A DNA stretch of 64,000 bases from NCBI RefSeq assembly GCF_900100655.1, contig NZ_FNCE01000001.1, positions 186,001 through 250,000 on the forward strand, read 5' to 3'. Both the position numbers and the translations under genes were made by a program. Source of the stretch: Limimonas halophila. Lineage in GTDB: Bacteria > Pseudomonadota > Alphaproteobacteria > Kiloniellales > Rhodovibrionaceae. Each line of letters begins with the position of its first letter. The stretch's first letter is position 1. Positions 17,390 to 27,560 of this stretch are shown in pieces. Under the pieces are notes generated by a model, which ran no database searches, had not been told where the DNA came from, and saw only the letters and a list, made by a program, of their open reading frames with translations.

Positions 17390-17716
17390 ATGCTCCGCAA
17401 GTTCCTCACCATCGGCCTGCCGCTGGCGCTGCCCGTGCTGCTCTACATGCTGCACGTGTTCATCGCGCGCCGGCGCGGGCGCATGGCCCGGGCGCCGACG
17501 GTGCAGGAATCGCCGTGGCCGTGGTTGCTCGGCAGCGGCGTGGTCCTGATGGCGGCGGCGCTGATCGGCTGGCGACTCGTCTTCGGCGAGGGCGCGGACC
17601 CGGGCCAGGTGATCCGCTCGCCCCAGTACGAGGACGGCGAACTCAAGCCCGGCGGCATCGAGGAAGGCGAGACGGGCGGCAAGCCCGGCGGCGAGTCGGG
17701 GGCGCCGGTTCAGTGA
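17390..17716 (+). CDS. small membrane protein, DUF6111-like
   Basis: 108 residues: a membrane helix at 5-25 (FLTIGLPLALPVLLYMLHVFI), a basic loop (ARRRGRMAR), a second helix at ~45-65, then an acidic Gly-rich tail. The topology and its place between the CoA pyrophosphatase and CCA-adding genes match a small conserved family of unknown function in alphaproteobacteria. The stop overlaps the GTG start of the next gene (GTGA). Confidence 0.65.
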   Translation: MLRKFLTIGLPLALPVLLYMLHVFIARRRGRMARAPTVQESPWPWLLGSGVVLMAAALIGWRLVFGEGADPGQVIRSPQYEDGELKPGGIEEGETGGKPGGESGAPVQ

Positions 17717-18975
17717 GCGTGAGCGCGATCCCGCTTCAGCCCTGGATGACGGCCGCGGCCACGCGCGCGGTGCTGGATGCGCTGGAGGCGGACGGGCGGG
17801 CCGTGCGCTTCGTCGGCGGCTGCGTGCGCGACGCCGTCCTGGGTCGGCCCGTGAACGACGTCGACATCGCCACGCCGGACGCGCCCGAAACCGTCATGGA
17901 GCTGCTGCGGCGCGCGGGCATCAAGGTCGTGCCCACGGGCATCGACCACGGCACGGTGACGGCGGTGGTCGACGGCGCGCACTTCGAGATCACCACGCTG
18001 CGCCGCGACGTGGAAACCCACGGCCGCCGCGCCACGGTCGCCTTCACCGACGACTGGACCGCGGACGCCGCCCGGCGCGATTTCACGATCAACGCCATGT
18101 CGTGCGCGCCCGACGGGACGCTCTTCGATCCCTTCGGCGGCTACGACGACCTCATGGCCGGGCGCGTGGTCTTCGTCGGCAACCCCGACCGGCGCATCCG
18201 GGAAGACTACCTGCGCCTGTTGCGCTTCTTCCGCTTCCACGCGCGCTACGGCCGGGGTGCGCCCGACGCGCTCGGGCTGCACGCCGCGACAGTCTACGCG
18301 CGCCGGCTCGCCGATCTCTCCGGCGAGCGCATCCGCGACGAGCTGCTCAAGCTGCTGTTGACGCCTCGCGCCGCCGCGACCGTGACGGTCATGACGGCCC
18401 ACTGCATCCTCGACGCGGTGCTGCCCGAGGCGACGCGCGCGGACCGCCTGCGGGCGCTGATCGCGCGGGAAGGGGCGAGCGGTGTTTCTGGGGGCCGCCT
18501 GCGGCGGCTGGCCGCCCTGCTGGCGACGGATGCGGCCGGTGCCGAAACGGCGGCGGAGCGCCTGCGTCTGTCGCGCCGCGAGCGCAAGCGGCTGACCGAA
18601 CTGGTCGAGCCGCCCGTGCCCGCCGCCGCCGACATGCCGGGCCGCGAGCTGCGTGCGGCGCTCTACCGGCGCGGGGCGGACGAGGTGCGCGATCTCGTGC
18701 TGCTGGACGCAGCGGATCGTGACGTGGCCAGTACTGGCCCGGCGCAGGCCGCCCTGCGCGATGCCCTGGCCGCGATCGATGCCTGGGAACCGCGCAAGCT
18801 GCCGGTCACGGGCGCGGACGCGAAGGCGGCGGGGGTGCCGCCCGGCCCGCGTGTGGGCGAGGTGATGCGCTGGGTCGAGGCGTGGTGGCTCGACCACGAC
18901 ATGACGCCCGACCGCGATGCCTGCCTGGCGAAGCTGCAGGAGGTGGCGGCCACGGACCGGGCGGCTGAACAGTAG
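17713..18975 (+). CDS. cca: CCA tRNA nucleotidyltransferase
   Basis: 420 residues from the GTG at 17713 (a second in-frame GTG is at 17719). Class II nucleotidyltransferase: GGCVRDAVLG, the catalytic DVDIAT pair, RRDFTINAM and the EDYLRLLRFFRFHARYG neck region, plus the template-binding region just downstream. It adds or repairs the 3' CCA of tRNAs. The C-terminal ~150 residues are helical and variable, as usual. Translationally coupled to the small membrane protein gene. Confidence 0.95.
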   Translation: MSVSAIPLQPWMTAAATRAVLDALEADGRAVRFVGGCVRDAVLGRPVNDVDIATPDAPETVMELLRRAGIKVVPTGIDHGTVTAVVDGAHFEITTLRRDVETHGRRATVAFTDDWTADAARRDFTINAMSCAPDGTLFDPFGGYDDLMAGRVVFVGNPDRRIREDYLRLLRFFRFHARYGRGAPDALGLHAATVYARRLADLSGERIRDELLKLLLTPRAAATVTVMTAHCILDAVLPEATRADRLRALIAREGASGVSGGRLRRLAALLATDAAGAETAAERLRLSRRERKRLTELVEPPVPAAADMPGRELRAALYRRGADEVRDLVLLDAADRDVASTGPAQAALRDALAAIDAWEPRKLPVTGADAKAAGVPPGPRVGEVMRWVEAWWLDHDMTPDRDACLAKLQEVAATDRAAEQ

Positions 18976-18990
18976 GCGCGCGACGGCGGG

Positions 18991-19890
18991 TCAGGGCCAA
19001 CTCGCCAGCGGGGGCAGGGACATGAGCACGGCGTCGGGGTTGCCGCCGGTCTGCAGGCCGAAGCGCGTGCCCCGGTCGTAGACGAGGTTGAACTCCGTGT
19101 AGCGCCCGCGCCGGAAGAGCTGATACGCGCGCTCCTTCTCGGTCCAGGGCGTGAACATGTGCCGGCGCACGAGGCGCGGGAAGATGTCCAGAAACGTCAG
19201 GCCGACGTCCCGGGTGAAGGCGAAGTCGGCTTCCCAGTCGCCGCTGTCCAGGTAATCGTAGAAGATGCCGCCGATGCCGCGCGGCTCACCGCGGTGCTTG
19301 TTGTAGAAGTAGTCGTCGGCCCAGGCGGCGTAGCGGTCGTAATAGTCGTCGCCGTGCGTGTCGCAGGTTTCCTTGAGCGCGGCGTGGAAGTCGCGCGTGT
19401 CGGGCTCGTGCGCGACGATGGGGTTGAGGTCCGCGCCCCCGCCGAACCAGTGCTTGCCGGTGACGATGTGGCGCGTGTTCATGTGCGCGGGCGGGACGTG
19501 GGGCGAGCGCGGGTGCGCCACCAGCGACAGCCCGCACGCCCAGAAACCGCTGGTCGCCTCGGTGCCCGGGATCTCCTGGGCGAAATTCTCGCTGAAGTGG
19601 CCGGCGACCGTGGAGACGTTGACGCCCACTTTTTCGAAGACGCGGCCGTGCATCACCGCCATCAGCCCGCCGCCCGGATCCGCGACGCTGGAATCGTCGC
19701 GCTGCCAGGGCGTGTACTGGAAGCGGCCCGCGGGCGTGTAGGCGAGGCGGGCGGCGTTGATGCCCACCAGCTCGTCCTCGATGCGCTCGAATTCCCCGCA
19801 CAGGCGGTCGCGCAGCTCGGTGAACCAGGCCTCGGCGCGCTGCTTGCGCTGCTCGACGACGGAGTCGGGGGCGGGCGACTCGCTGCTCAC
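18991..19890 (-). CDS. hemF: oxygen-dependent coproporphyrinogen III oxidase
   Basis: 299 residues, the expected length. It converts coproporphyrinogen III to protoporphyrinogen IX using O2. Conserved blocks: [19 protein letters not shown], the [12 protein letters not shown] active-site region and the C-terminal [19 protein letters not shown]. Overlaps the end of trmL by 4 nt (ATGA), making a trmL-hemF operon. Confidence 0.97.
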   Translation of the reverse strand: MSSESPAPDSVVEQRKQRAEAWFTELRDRLCGEFERIEDELVGINAARLAYTPAGRFQYTPWQRDDSSVADPGGGLMAVMHGRVFEKVGVNVSTVAGHFSENFAQEIPGTEATSGFWACGLSLVAHPRSPHVPPAHMNTRHIVTGKHWFGGGADLNPIVAHEPDTRDFHAALKETCDTHGDDYYDRYAAWADDYFYNKHRGEPRGIGGIFYDYLDSGDWEADFAFTRDVGLTFLDIFPRLVRRHMFTPWTEKERAYQLFRRGRYTEFNLVYDRGTRFGLQTGGNPDAVLMSLPPLASWP

Positions 19891-20360
19891 GGGGCCTCCG
19901 GTGTCGATGGGGCGGCAGGAAAGGCGTCGGTCTGGCGCAGGGCCTCACCCGCGACCATCGCCGCGGCCACGGCCACGTTCAAGGACCGCATGCCGGCGGC
20001 GATGGGAATCCGCACCCCGGCGTCGGCGGCGTGGCGCACGGACTCGGGCAGGCCCGTGCTTTCCGGGCCCAGCAGCAGGGTGTCGCCGGGCTGGAAGGCG
20101 AAGGCCAGGTGGCTGGTGGCGGCGTGCGGGCTCACGGCGATCAGCCGCCCCGTGCGCGCGGTTTGAAAAGCCGTCCACGAGGCGTGCGTGGTCAGGCTCG
20201 CGCGCGCCGCGTAATCCAGCCCCGCGCGGCGCAGGCGCGCGTCGGACAGCGCGAAGCCGCACGGCTCGACGATGTCCACGCCCAGGCTCAGGCACGCTCC
20301 CAGGCGCAGGATGGTGCCGGCGTTCTGGGGAATGTCGGGCTGGTAGAGGGCGAGGCGCAT
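19887..20360 (-). CDS. trmL: tRNA (cytidine(34)-2'-O)-methyltransferase TrmL
   Basis: 157 residues, a minimal SPOUT methyltransferase. It methylates the wobble ribose of tRNA-Leu. SPOUT motifs: [15 protein letters not shown] near the N-terminus, [12 protein letters not shown], and [18 protein letters not shown] forming the knot. The ATG at 20360 gives the standard [13 protein letters not shown] start. Divergent from petABC. Confidence 0.95.
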   Translation of the reverse strand: MRLALYQPDIPQNAGTILRLGACLSLGVDIVEPCGFALSDARLRRAGLDYAARASLTTHASWTAFQTARTGRLIAVSPHAATSHLAFAFQPGDTLLLGPESTGLPESVRHAADAGVRIPIAAGMRSLNVAVAAAMVAGEALRQTDAFPAAPSTPEAP

Positions 20361-20399
20361 TGTGCGATCGGCCGCGCTGAGATACCGGAGTCCGGCGCT

Positions 20400-20428
20400 T
20401 TGCGTCCCCGCGCAATTTCTTCTATACC
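20400..20428 (+). promoter_or_regulatory. candidate petABC promoter
   Basis: TTGCGT (20400-20405) and TATACC (20423-20428) with 17-nt spacing. The -10 context CTTCTATACCC is identical to that of the candidate lgt promoter at 36758-36787. Confidence 0.45.
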
Positions 20429-20558
20429 CTTGCGCCAACGCAAACCGGGCGGACCTGCGCGCTGGTGTCGCATGGCCGCGGCCGGTTTTGAAACAGACGT
20501 TACGGATGCGGCTGTATATCGCAGCGGCACGCGATCGACGGGGCAGGAGAGGAACACC

Positions 20559-21119
20559 ATGGCTGACGCGGCGAACGCCGGCGGTGGCGGCAGCGGCGAA
20601 GGCGGCGGTCAGAGCCGGCGCGATTTCTTGTATCTCGCTTCGGGTGCGATGGGCGCCGTTGGCGTCGCCACCGTGGCCTGGCCCTTTATCGATTACATGA
20701 ATCCGTCCGACGCGGTGATGGCGCTGGCCTCCATCGAGGTCGACATCTCCGGCGTTCAGGAGGGGATGGCCATCAAGGTGATGTGGCGCGGCAAGCCCGT
20801 CTTCATCCGTCACCGCACCCAGGAATCGATCGAGGCCGCGCGAGAGGTCGATCCCGAGGCGCTGCCCGACCCGGCGAGCGACGAGTCCCGCGTGAACAAG
20901 CCGGAATGGCTGGTCGTCGTGGGCGTGTGCACGCACCTGGGCTGCATTCCGCTGGGCAACTCGCCCGGCGAACCGCGCGGTGAGTACGGTGGCTGGTTCT
21001 GCCCCTGCCACGGGTCGCACTACGACACCGCGGGCCGCATCCGGAAGGGACCGGCGCCCGAGAACCTGCCCGTGCCGCCGCACTCCTTCGTCAACGATAC
21101 AACAATCAAGATCGGGTGA
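20559..21119 (+). CDS. petA: ubiquinol-cytochrome c reductase Rieske iron-sulfur subunit
   Basis: 186 residues. A Tat-type signal anchor ([23 protein letters not shown], residues 19-41) leads to a periplasmic Rieske domain with cluster ligands Cys124/His126 (CTHLGC) and Cys148/His151 (CPCHG); Cys129 and Cys150 form the disulfide. Start chosen at 20559 behind GGCAGGAGAGGAA. First gene of the petABC operon for cytochrome bc1 in the inner membrane. Confidence 0.98.
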   Translation: MADAANAGGGGSGEGGGQSRRDFLYLASGAMGAVGVATVAWPFIDYMNPSDAVMALASIEVDISGVQEGMAIKVMWRGKPVFIRHRTQESIEAAREVDPEALPDPASDESRVNKPEWLVVVGVCTHLGCIPLGNSPGEPRGEYGGWFCPCHGSHYDTAGRIRKGPAPENLPVPPHSFVNDTTIKIG

Positions 21120-21130
21120 GGGGCGCCCCG

Positions 21131-22396
21131 ATGAGCAGCGACAGCACGTTTCACACCGACAGCCGCCTGATCGCGTGGGTCGATCACCGGCTGCCGATTT
21201 TCTCGTTCGTGCACGAGCACCTGCGCGCGTACCCGGCGCCGCGCAACCTCAACTACATGTGGAACTTCGGGTCCCTGGCCGGGATCTCGCTGGTGATCAT
21301 GATCGTCACCGGCATCTTCCTCGCCATGCACTATACCGCCTCGGCGGAGGAAGCGTTCAGTTCCGTCGAGCGGATCATGCGCGACGTCCAGTACGGCTGG
21401 TTGATCCGCTACATCCACATGAACATGGCCTCGTTCTTCTTCATCGTGGTCTACATCCACATCTTCCGCGGGCTGTACTACGGCTCCTACAAGCCTCCGC
21501 GCGAGGTGCTGTGGCTGCTGGGCATCGTCATCCTGCTGCTGATGATGGCCACGGCCTTCATGGGCTACACGCTGCCCTGGGGCCAGATGAGCTACTGGGG
21601 CGCGACGGTCATCACGAACCTGTTTTCCGCCATCCCGCTGGTGGGCGACGAGATCGTGGTGTGGCTGCGCGGCGGCTTTTCCGTGGGCGAGCCCACGCTG
21701 AACCGCTTCTTCGCGCTGCACTACCTGCTGCCCTTCCTGATCGTGGGTGTGGTCGTCCTGCACATCTGGGCGCTGCACCGCTTCGGCTCGAACAACCCGC
21801 TTGGCATCGACGCCAAGGGGCCGCAGGACAAGATCCCGTTCCACCCCTACTACACCATCAAGGACATGTTCGGGCTGGGCGTGTTCCTGTCCATCTTCGC
21901 GATGGTGGTGTTCTTCGCGCCCAACTACCTGGGGCACCCGGACAACTACATCCCGGCCGATCCGCTGGCGACGCCGAGCCACATCGTGCCGGAGTGGTAC
22001 TTCCTGCCGTTCTACGCCATCCTGCGCTCCATCCCGGACAAGCTCATGGGCGTGGTGGCGATGTTCGGCTCCATTCTGGTGCTGGCGGCGCTGCCGTGGC
22101 TGGACCGCTCGCCCGTGCGCAGCGCGCGCTTCCGGCCGATCTACAAGCAGTTCTTCGTGCTGCTGGTGATCGACGTGCTGGTGCTGGGCTGGGTCGGCGC
22201 CAAGCCGGCGGAAGGCATCTACGTGGTGATCGCCCGCATCGCGACGGTCTACTACTTCCTGCACTTCCTCGTGATCCTGCCGCTGCTGGGCAAGTTCGAG
22301 ACACCCAAGGCGCGGCCGCAGAGCATCTCGGAACCGGTCCTCAAGGGCGGCGGTCACGCCGCGACGGCCACGGCGAAGCCCATGGAGAAGGCGTAA
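21131..22396 (+). CDS. petB: cytochrome b of the bc1 complex
   Basis: 421 residues from the ATG at 21131 (a GTG at 21116 overlaps petA). Eight membrane helices. Haem-ligand histidines lie in the second helix ([20 protein letters not shown]) and fourth helix ([24 protein letters not shown]), and the Qo-site PEWY motif ([17 protein letters not shown]) is intact. Carries quinol oxidation and reduction sites. Spacing from petA is 11 nt. Confidence 0.98.
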   Translation: MSSDSTFHTDSRLIAWVDHRLPIFSFVHEHLRAYPAPRNLNYMWNFGSLAGISLVIMIVTGIFLAMHYTASAEEAFSSVERIMRDVQYGWLIRYIHMNMASFFFIVVYIHIFRGLYYGSYKPPREVLWLLGIVILLLMMATAFMGYTLPWGQMSYWGATVITNLFSAIPLVGDEIVVWLRGGFSVGEPTLNRFFALHYLLPFLIVGVVVLHIWALHRFGSNNPLGIDAKGPQDKIPFHPYYTIKDMFGLGVFLSIFAMVVFFAPNYLGHPDNYIPADPLATPSHIVPEWYFLPFYAILRSIPDKLMGVVAMFGSILVLAALPWLDRSPVRSARFRPIYKQFFVLLVIDVLVLGWVGAKPAEGIYVVIARIATVYYFLHFLVILPLLGKFETPKARPQSISEPVLKGGGHAATATAKPMEKA

Positions 22397-22398
22397 CC

Positions 22399-23157
22399 AT
22401 GAAGAAGCTCCTGTCCGCCGCGAGTGTCGCGCTCCTCGCGCTGGCCGCCGGCGTCCCGGCGCAGGCGGCCGGTGAGGGCAAGATCGCCGACCACGAGTTC
22501 GGGTTCGAGGGCATCTTCGGCACGATCGACCGTGCCGCCGCCCAGCGCGGGCTGCAGGTCTACAACGAGGTCTGCGCGCAGTGTCACTCGCTCAAGCGGG
22601 TGGCCTTCCGCAGCCTGAAGGATCTGGGCTACACCGAGGAGCAGGTCGAGGGCATCGCCGCGCAGTACAAGGTCACGGACGGGCCGAACGACCAGGGTGA
22701 GATGTACGAGCGCACGGCCGAGCCCAAGGACTTCTTCCCCGAGCCCTTCAAGAACGACAAGGCGGCGGCGGCCGTCTACGGTGTCGCACCGCCGGACCTG
22801 TCGCTGATGACGCAGGCGCGCCCGGACGGCGCCAACTACCTCTACGCCCTGCTGACGGGCTACGAGGAGGCGCCCGAGGACTTCGATCTGCCGCAGGGCG
22901 CCTACTATAACACCGCGTTCCCCGGCCACGCCATCAAGATGCCGGCCCCGCTGTCCGACGGGCAGGTGAACTACCAGGACGGCACCGAGGCCACGGTGGC
23001 GCAGATGGCCCACGACGTGACCGTCTTCCTCCACTGGGCCGCCGAGCCGCACATGGAGGAGCGCAAGCGCATGGGGATCGGCGTGGTGCTCTTCCTCCTG
23101 GTGTTCACGGGCGTCCTCTACGCCACCAAGCGCAAGATCTGGCGCGACCTTCACTGA
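22399..23157 (+). CDS. petC: cytochrome c1
   Basis: 252 residues. Signal peptide MKKLLSAASVALLALAAGVPAQA, haem c motif CAQCH at 59-63, distal Met in AIKMPAPL, and a C-terminal membrane anchor (~225-243) ending in the basic tail KRKIWRDLH. Passes electrons from the Rieske protein to soluble cytochrome c in the periplasm. Starts 2 nt after the petB stop. Confidence 0.98.
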   Translation: MKKLLSAASVALLALAAGVPAQAAGEGKIADHEFGFEGIFGTIDRAAAQRGLQVYNEVCAQCHSLKRVAFRSLKDLGYTEEQVEGIAAQYKVTDGPNDQGEMYERTAEPKDFFPEPFKNDKAAAAVYGVAPPDLSLMTQARPDGANYLYALLTGYEEAPEDFDLPQGAYYNTAFPGHAIKMPAPLSDGQVNYQDGTEATVAQMAHDVTVFLHWAAEPHMEERKRMGIGVVLFLLVFTGVLYATKRKIWRDLH

Positions 23158-23186
23158 GTCGGGTGTCCGAGGTCGTCGGCCACGGC

Positions 23187-23218
23187 GCGGGCCGGTTCCC
23201 GAACGGGGGCCGGCCCGC
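23187..23218 (+). terminator. petABC terminator hairpin
   Basis: GCGGGCCGG (23187-23195) pairs perfectly with CCGGCCCGC (23210-23218); the loop can itself pair CCC with GGG. Followed by CGTCGTTTC, so the U-tract is weak. About 30 nt after the petC stop. Confidence 0.5.
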
Positions 23219-23257
23219 CGTCGTTTCGGCGATGCCAACGCGAACGGGAGCGAAGCC

Positions 23258-24139
<882 letters not shown>

Positions 24140-24172
24140 GCTCGCGCCCGGAGCAAACGCGCGGAGGCGGCC

Positions 24173-25276
24173 ATGCGCGTGGACGGCACGGCCTATCGCA
24201 CCATCTGGCCCGCCGCTGACGGGCCGGCGGTCGAGATCATCGACCAGACGAAGCTGCCGCACAGCTTCGAAACACTGCGGCTGACCGGCCTGGACGACGC
24301 GGCGCACGCCATCACGGCGATGCAGGTGCGCGGCGCGCCGCTGATCGGCGCCACGGCGGCGTACGGGCTGTGGCTGGCGCTGCGTGTGGACCCGTCCGAC
24401 GTCAGCCTGAACCGCGCGTGCGAGACGCTCATCGCCACGCGGCCGACGGCCGTGAACCTGTGCTGGGCGGTCGAGGCCGTGCGCGCCGCCGTCGCCGGGT
24501 TGCCGCCGGGCGAGCGTGCCGACGCCGCCTTCGCCAAGGCCGGCGAGATCTGCGACGCCGACGTGGCCATGAACCGCGCCATCGGCGAACACGGCCTGGC
24601 GCTTTTCCGCGAGCTGCACGCGGCCAAGGGCGGCGGCCCGCTCAACGTGCTCACCCACTGCAACGCGGGCTGGCTGGCAACGGTCGACTGGGGCACGGCG
24701 CTGGCGCCGATCTACATGGCGCACGACGCCGGGCTGCCGGTCCACGTGTGGGTGGACGAAACGCGCCCGCGCAACCAGGGCGCGGCGCTCACGGCCTGGG
24801 AGCTGGGCCGCCACGGCGTGCCCCACACCGTCATTGCCGACAACGCGGGCGGGCTGTTGATGCGCCAGGGGCGGGTGGACCTCTGCATCACCGGCACGGA
24901 CCGCGTCACCGCGCGCGGCGATGTGGCGAACAAGATCGGCACCTACCTGAAGGCGCTGGCGGCGCGGGCCAACGGCGTGCCCTTCCACGTGGCCCTGCCG
25001 GGGCCGACGATCGACTGGTCGCTGAGCGACGGCGACGCCATTCCGATCGAAGAGCGTGCCGGGCGCGAGGTCAGCCACATCCCCGGCCGGACGGACGACG
25101 GCGAGATTCGGGATGTGCGCATCACCCCGCCCGACAGCCCCGTGGCGAACCCCGCCTTCGACGTCACGCCGGCCGAGTTGGTGGATGGCTTCGTGACCGA
25201 GCGCGGGCGCTGTTCGGCGAGCGCCGAGGGGCTGGCGGCCCTCTACCCCGAGCACGCGAGCGCGGCGGCGGAATGA
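24173..25276 (+). CDS. mtnA: methylthioribose-1-phosphate isomerase
   Basis: 367 residues, eIF2B-alpha-like fold. It converts methylthioribose-1-P to methylthioribulose-1-P. Conserved AMQVRGAPLIGATAAYG, the active-site cysteine in THCNAGWLAT and the catalytic aspartate in ITGTDRVTARGDVANKIGTY. The genes usually needed for the rest of the classical salvage pathway (mtnB/C/D) are not adjacent; a class II aldolase follows instead. Confidence 0.96.
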   Translation: MRVDGTAYRTIWPAADGPAVEIIDQTKLPHSFETLRLTGLDDAAHAITAMQVRGAPLIGATAAYGLWLALRVDPSDVSLNRACETLIATRPTAVNLCWAVEAVRAAVAGLPPGERADAAFAKAGEICDADVAMNRAIGEHGLALFRELHAAKGGGPLNVLTHCNAGWLATVDWGTALAPIYMAHDAGLPVHVWVDETRPRNQGAALTAWELGRHGVPHTVIADNAGGLLMRQGRVDLCITGTDRVTARGDVANKIGTYLKALAARANGVPFHVALPGPTIDWSLSDGDAIPIEERAGREVSHIPGRTDDGEIRDVRITPPDSPVANPAFDVTPAELVDGFVTERGRCSASAEGLAALYPEHASAAAE

Positions 25277-25315
25277 TGCCGGTGGAAGGCAAGCTCGCGG
25301 CACGGCGGGTTGGTC

Positions 25316-25338
25316 CTCTCCCCGCTTTGCGGGGAGAG
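25316..25338. repeat. intergenic hairpin between mtnA and the aldolase gene
   Basis: CTCTCCCCGC (25316-25325), loop TTT, GCGGGGAGAG (25329-25338): a perfect 10-bp stem followed by ACAGAGAGGGG. It resembles the TTCTTTCTCC hairpin family in design but not in exact sequence, and lies inside a likely operon. Confidence 0.6.
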
Positions 25339-25388
25339 ACAGAGAGGGGCCGTGCGCGGCTGGATCGCCGTGCCGGTGTGAGGCTGTG

Positions 25389-26045
25389 ATGCGCGACGCC
25401 GCGCTGCGCCAGCAGGTCTGCAACACCGCGCGCCAGCTCAACGCCCAGGGGCTGAACCAGGGCACCTCGGGCAACGTCAGCGCGCGCGGTTCGGGCGACA
25501 GCCTCTACGTCACGCCCTCCGCGCTGCCCTACGACCGGCTGACCGCCGCCGACGTCGTGGAAATGGATGTCCACGGGCGCTGGCACTGTCCCAACTCGCC
25601 GCGCAAGCCGACGACGGAATGGCGCATCCACCGCGACGTGCTGGCGGCGCGCCCGGAGACGCACGCGGTCGTGCACGCGCATTCGCCGTGGGCGACGGCG
25701 CTGTCGTGCCTGCGCCGCGACATCCCGCCGTTTCACTACATGGTCGCCGTCGCCGGCGGGCGCGACATCCGCTGCGCCGGCTACGCCACCTTCGGCACGC
25801 AGGCGCTGTCCGACGCCGCGATGGCCGCGCTGGACGGGCGCGACGCCTGCCTGCTGGCGAACCACGGCATCCTGGCGCTGGGCAAAACGCTGCCCAAGGC
25901 GCTCGCGCTGGCGGTGGAGGTGGAAACCCTCGCCGCGCAGTACATGCGCGCGCTCCAGGTCGGCGAGCCCGTGCTGCTCTCCGACGCCGAGATGGCCGAG
26001 GTGTTCGAGCAGTTCCGCGACTACGGCTCGGTGGCGGCGACGTAA
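25389..26045 (+). CDS. class II aldolase, probable 5-methylthioribulose-1-phosphate aldolase
   Basis: 218 residues (ATG 25389; a GTG directly before it at 25386 is possible). Class II aldolase/adducin fold with zinc ligands His96 and His98 (VVHAHSPWA) and His159 (LLANHGI), and a catalytic Glu77 (TEWRIH). The family includes fuculose-phosphate and ribulose-phosphate aldolases and the Ald2 enzymes of the DHAP shunt, which split methylthioribulose-1-P into DHAP and methylthioacetaldehyde. That role is inferred from position after mtnP-mtnA. A methylthioribulose-1-P dehydratase (MtnB) is the alternative, as it shares the fold. Confidence 0.82.
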   Translation: MRDAALRQQVCNTARQLNAQGLNQGTSGNVSARGSGDSLYVTPSALPYDRLTAADVVEMDVHGRWHCPNSPRKPTTEWRIHRDVLAARPETHAVVHAHSPWATALSCLRRDIPPFHYMVAVAGGRDIRCAGYATFGTQALSDAAMAALDGRDACLLANHGILALGKTLPKALALAVEVETLAAQYMRALQVGEPVLLSDAEMAEVFEQFRDYGSVAAT

Positions 26046-26050
26046 GGGAT

Positions 26051-26085
26051 GGCCTCATTCTGTCTTTCTCCTGAAGGAGAAAGGA
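26051..26085 (+). repeat. intergenic hairpin repeat, type TTCTTTCTCC (copy b)
   Basis: GGCCTCATTCTG followed by TCTTTCTCC (26063-26071) and GGAGAAAGG around a TGAA loop. Tail on the left, opposite in orientation to copies a and d. Starts 6 nt after the aldolase stop. Confidence 0.8.
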
Positions 26086-26159
26086 CCCTGCCGAGATTCC
26101 GCTGATACCTGCCCAATTCGCCGTCAGTGATGCTCACCGAGCAACGCGTATGAGAGGCC

Positions 26160-26501
26160 ATGACCGAGCGCTCCGGCAACATCTACGCGAACATCCCGGC
26201 AGCGGCGACGGACGAGGTGTTCGAAGACCTCGTCCGCACCGAGGGCGCGCGCTTCGAGCGCATCGTCTCCACGGGGCAGGCGACGCCCGAGGGCGAATGG
26301 TACGATCAGGGCTGGGACGAGTTCGTCATCCTCCTGGCCGGGGAGGCCGGCTTGGCGTTCGAGGCGACGGGCCAAACCCACACGCTCACGCCCGGCGCCT
26401 GGCACGTCATCCCCGCCCACTGCCGCCACCGCGTGGCCTGGACCAGCCACAACTCGCCGGCCGTGTGGCTGGCGGTGCATCTCGGTCCCGCGACCGGGTA
26501 G
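26160..26501 (+). CDS. small single-domain cupin protein
   Basis: 113 residues forming one cupin barrel: motif 1 is degenerate (EWYDQGWDEFVILLAGEAGLAFE) and motif 2 is PGAWHVIPAHCRHRVAW, with likely metal ligands among the His residues. The N-terminal pattern FEDLVRTEGARFERIVSTGQATPEGEWYDQ is typical of a widespread bacterial cupin group without a defined reaction. It follows the mtnP-mtnA-aldolase set, but a role there is not supported by the sequence. Confidence 0.8.
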   Translation: MTERSGNIYANIPAAATDEVFEDLVRTEGARFERIVSTGQATPEGEWYDQGWDEFVILLAGEAGLAFEATGQTHTLTPGAWHVIPAHCRHRVAWTSHNSPAVWLAVHLGPATG

Positions 26502-26585
26502 GGTGGCTAGGCCACAGGCCCGTCTTCGGTGCCGCGCCGCAACGGCAAACCGGAATATTCATAATTTGATCGTATATATAATATC

Positions 26586-27371
26586 TTAACTTCGCCAATT
26601 GCTACGAAGTGCAAGCTTATCAAGCTTTATATCTATGTAGTTTTGGAAATTCGGTGACGGTAGTTTTTGCGGAAAGCAGTCTATATCAGCACAAAATTCA
26701 CGTGAGCTTACGGTATTTTGTTCTGTTAGCATTGCATTGGGATCGTCATCTAGGCTGATTCTGTGTATTCGTTCCACGTAATTTCGGTCGATCCAGAGTT
26801 GGCCGTTTTGGTTTTTCCTAACGCTTTGGGAGTTTGGAACAAAGCGATAGGTATAAGCCCGATCCGGCGCCTGTTCTAAATTGTAATTGTAGTCTATTGC
26901 TCTAACTCGCCTAGGGAATTCAGTCTGTATAAGCAATAAAAATGGAATTTTAGACGGGTTGAGGTCCTTCAGATACCAAAAATTTCTTTCTTGTGCCACA
27001 CGGATTATCTGGTCAAAATCATTTAAGTTAAAATACGGAACGAAAGTGTAGAAAACAGATAGATATTCAATTCTGCTGTTTTTGAATTGCTCTAAGTTGC
27101 GTTGCGCCTCTTCATCATTCGCATGGTCTGATTCTAATGGGATATAGGGTCGTTCATGTTGCTCTTTCAGTGGGCAGTATGCGGAATTCCTCTTGTGAGC
27201 GAAATGCCCGCGCCGTTCAGTGCCAACAGCGCGAACGTCTAGTGGTTGCTTACATACCACACACACTGGCGCATGACCGGAGAAACCACTATCGGTGCTC
27301 CCTGGTCCGAATAACTCATGATACTCTTCAGGGGTGACAGTCTTGCCGGTTTCAAGAATTGCTTCTCTCAT
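26586..27371 (-). CDS. AT-rich gene with CoiA-like zinc-finger N-terminus, islet A
   Basis: 261 residues from the ATG at 27371, which follows TTGAGGT (a longer start at 27419 adds 16 hydrophobic residues). Residues 37-66 have a C-x2-C ... HFAH ... C arrangement (Cys37, Cys40, His56-His59, Cys66), resembling the N-terminal zinc-binding element of CoiA-like competence proteins. The remainder is not recognised; it contains aromatic-rich stretches (YFNLNDFDQIIRV, NFWYLKDLNPSKIPFLLLIQ). Base composition is plainly AT-rich against G+C-rich neighbours on both sides, so it was probably acquired. The N-terminal link to CoiA is weak. Confidence 0.6.
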   Translation of the reverse strand: MREAILETGKTVTPEEYHELFGPGSTDSGFSGHAPVCVVCKQPLDVRAVGTERRGHFAHKRNSAYCPLKEQHERPYIPLESDHANDEEAQRNLEQFKNSRIEYLSVFYTFVPYFNLNDFDQIIRVAQERNFWYLKDLNPSKIPFLLLIQTEFPRRVRAIDYNYNLEQAPDRAYTYRFVPNSQSVRKNQNGQLWIDRNYVERIHRISLDDDPNAMLTEQNTVSSREFCADIDCFPQKLPSPNFQNYIDIKLDKLALRSNWRS

Positions 27372-27498
27372 AATATAAGACCTCAATAGTATTACATCGG
27401 AGAGGTACAGATACACCATATGTTTCTCGTGTCAAGAGCGTCTTGACGTGACCGCACGTAGTGCAGCGTCGTGGTGGGCAGACAAATCACCGGTTGGC

Positions 27499-27552
27499 GC
27501 TACGGCACATTGCCTGCCGGCGAGTGCGCCCTGCGGCGCAAGGGCGTTATCG
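27499..27552 (-). repeat. degenerate copy of the TAACGCCGTAGGGCG repeat, islet A
   Basis: Read on the minus strand, GATAACGCCC at the start and the following GCAGGGCGCACTCGCCGGC then GGCAATGTGCC match the first half of the islet B repeats (ATAACGCCGTAGGGCGCATTCG, then GTCAGGCATTGCGC) with several mismatches. It lies between the AT-rich gene and the HTH/helical pair, the same relative place as in islet B. Confidence 0.5.
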
Positions 27553-27560
27553 TGCCGTGC

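Noticed and set aside
26160-26501. Cupin as a methylthioxylulose-phosphate methylsulfurylase of the MTA pathway
   Set aside because: Attractive because of position after mtnP-mtnA, but its sequence pattern is that of a generic small cupin group, and the promoter-proximal gap contains a repeat, so operon membership is unclear.
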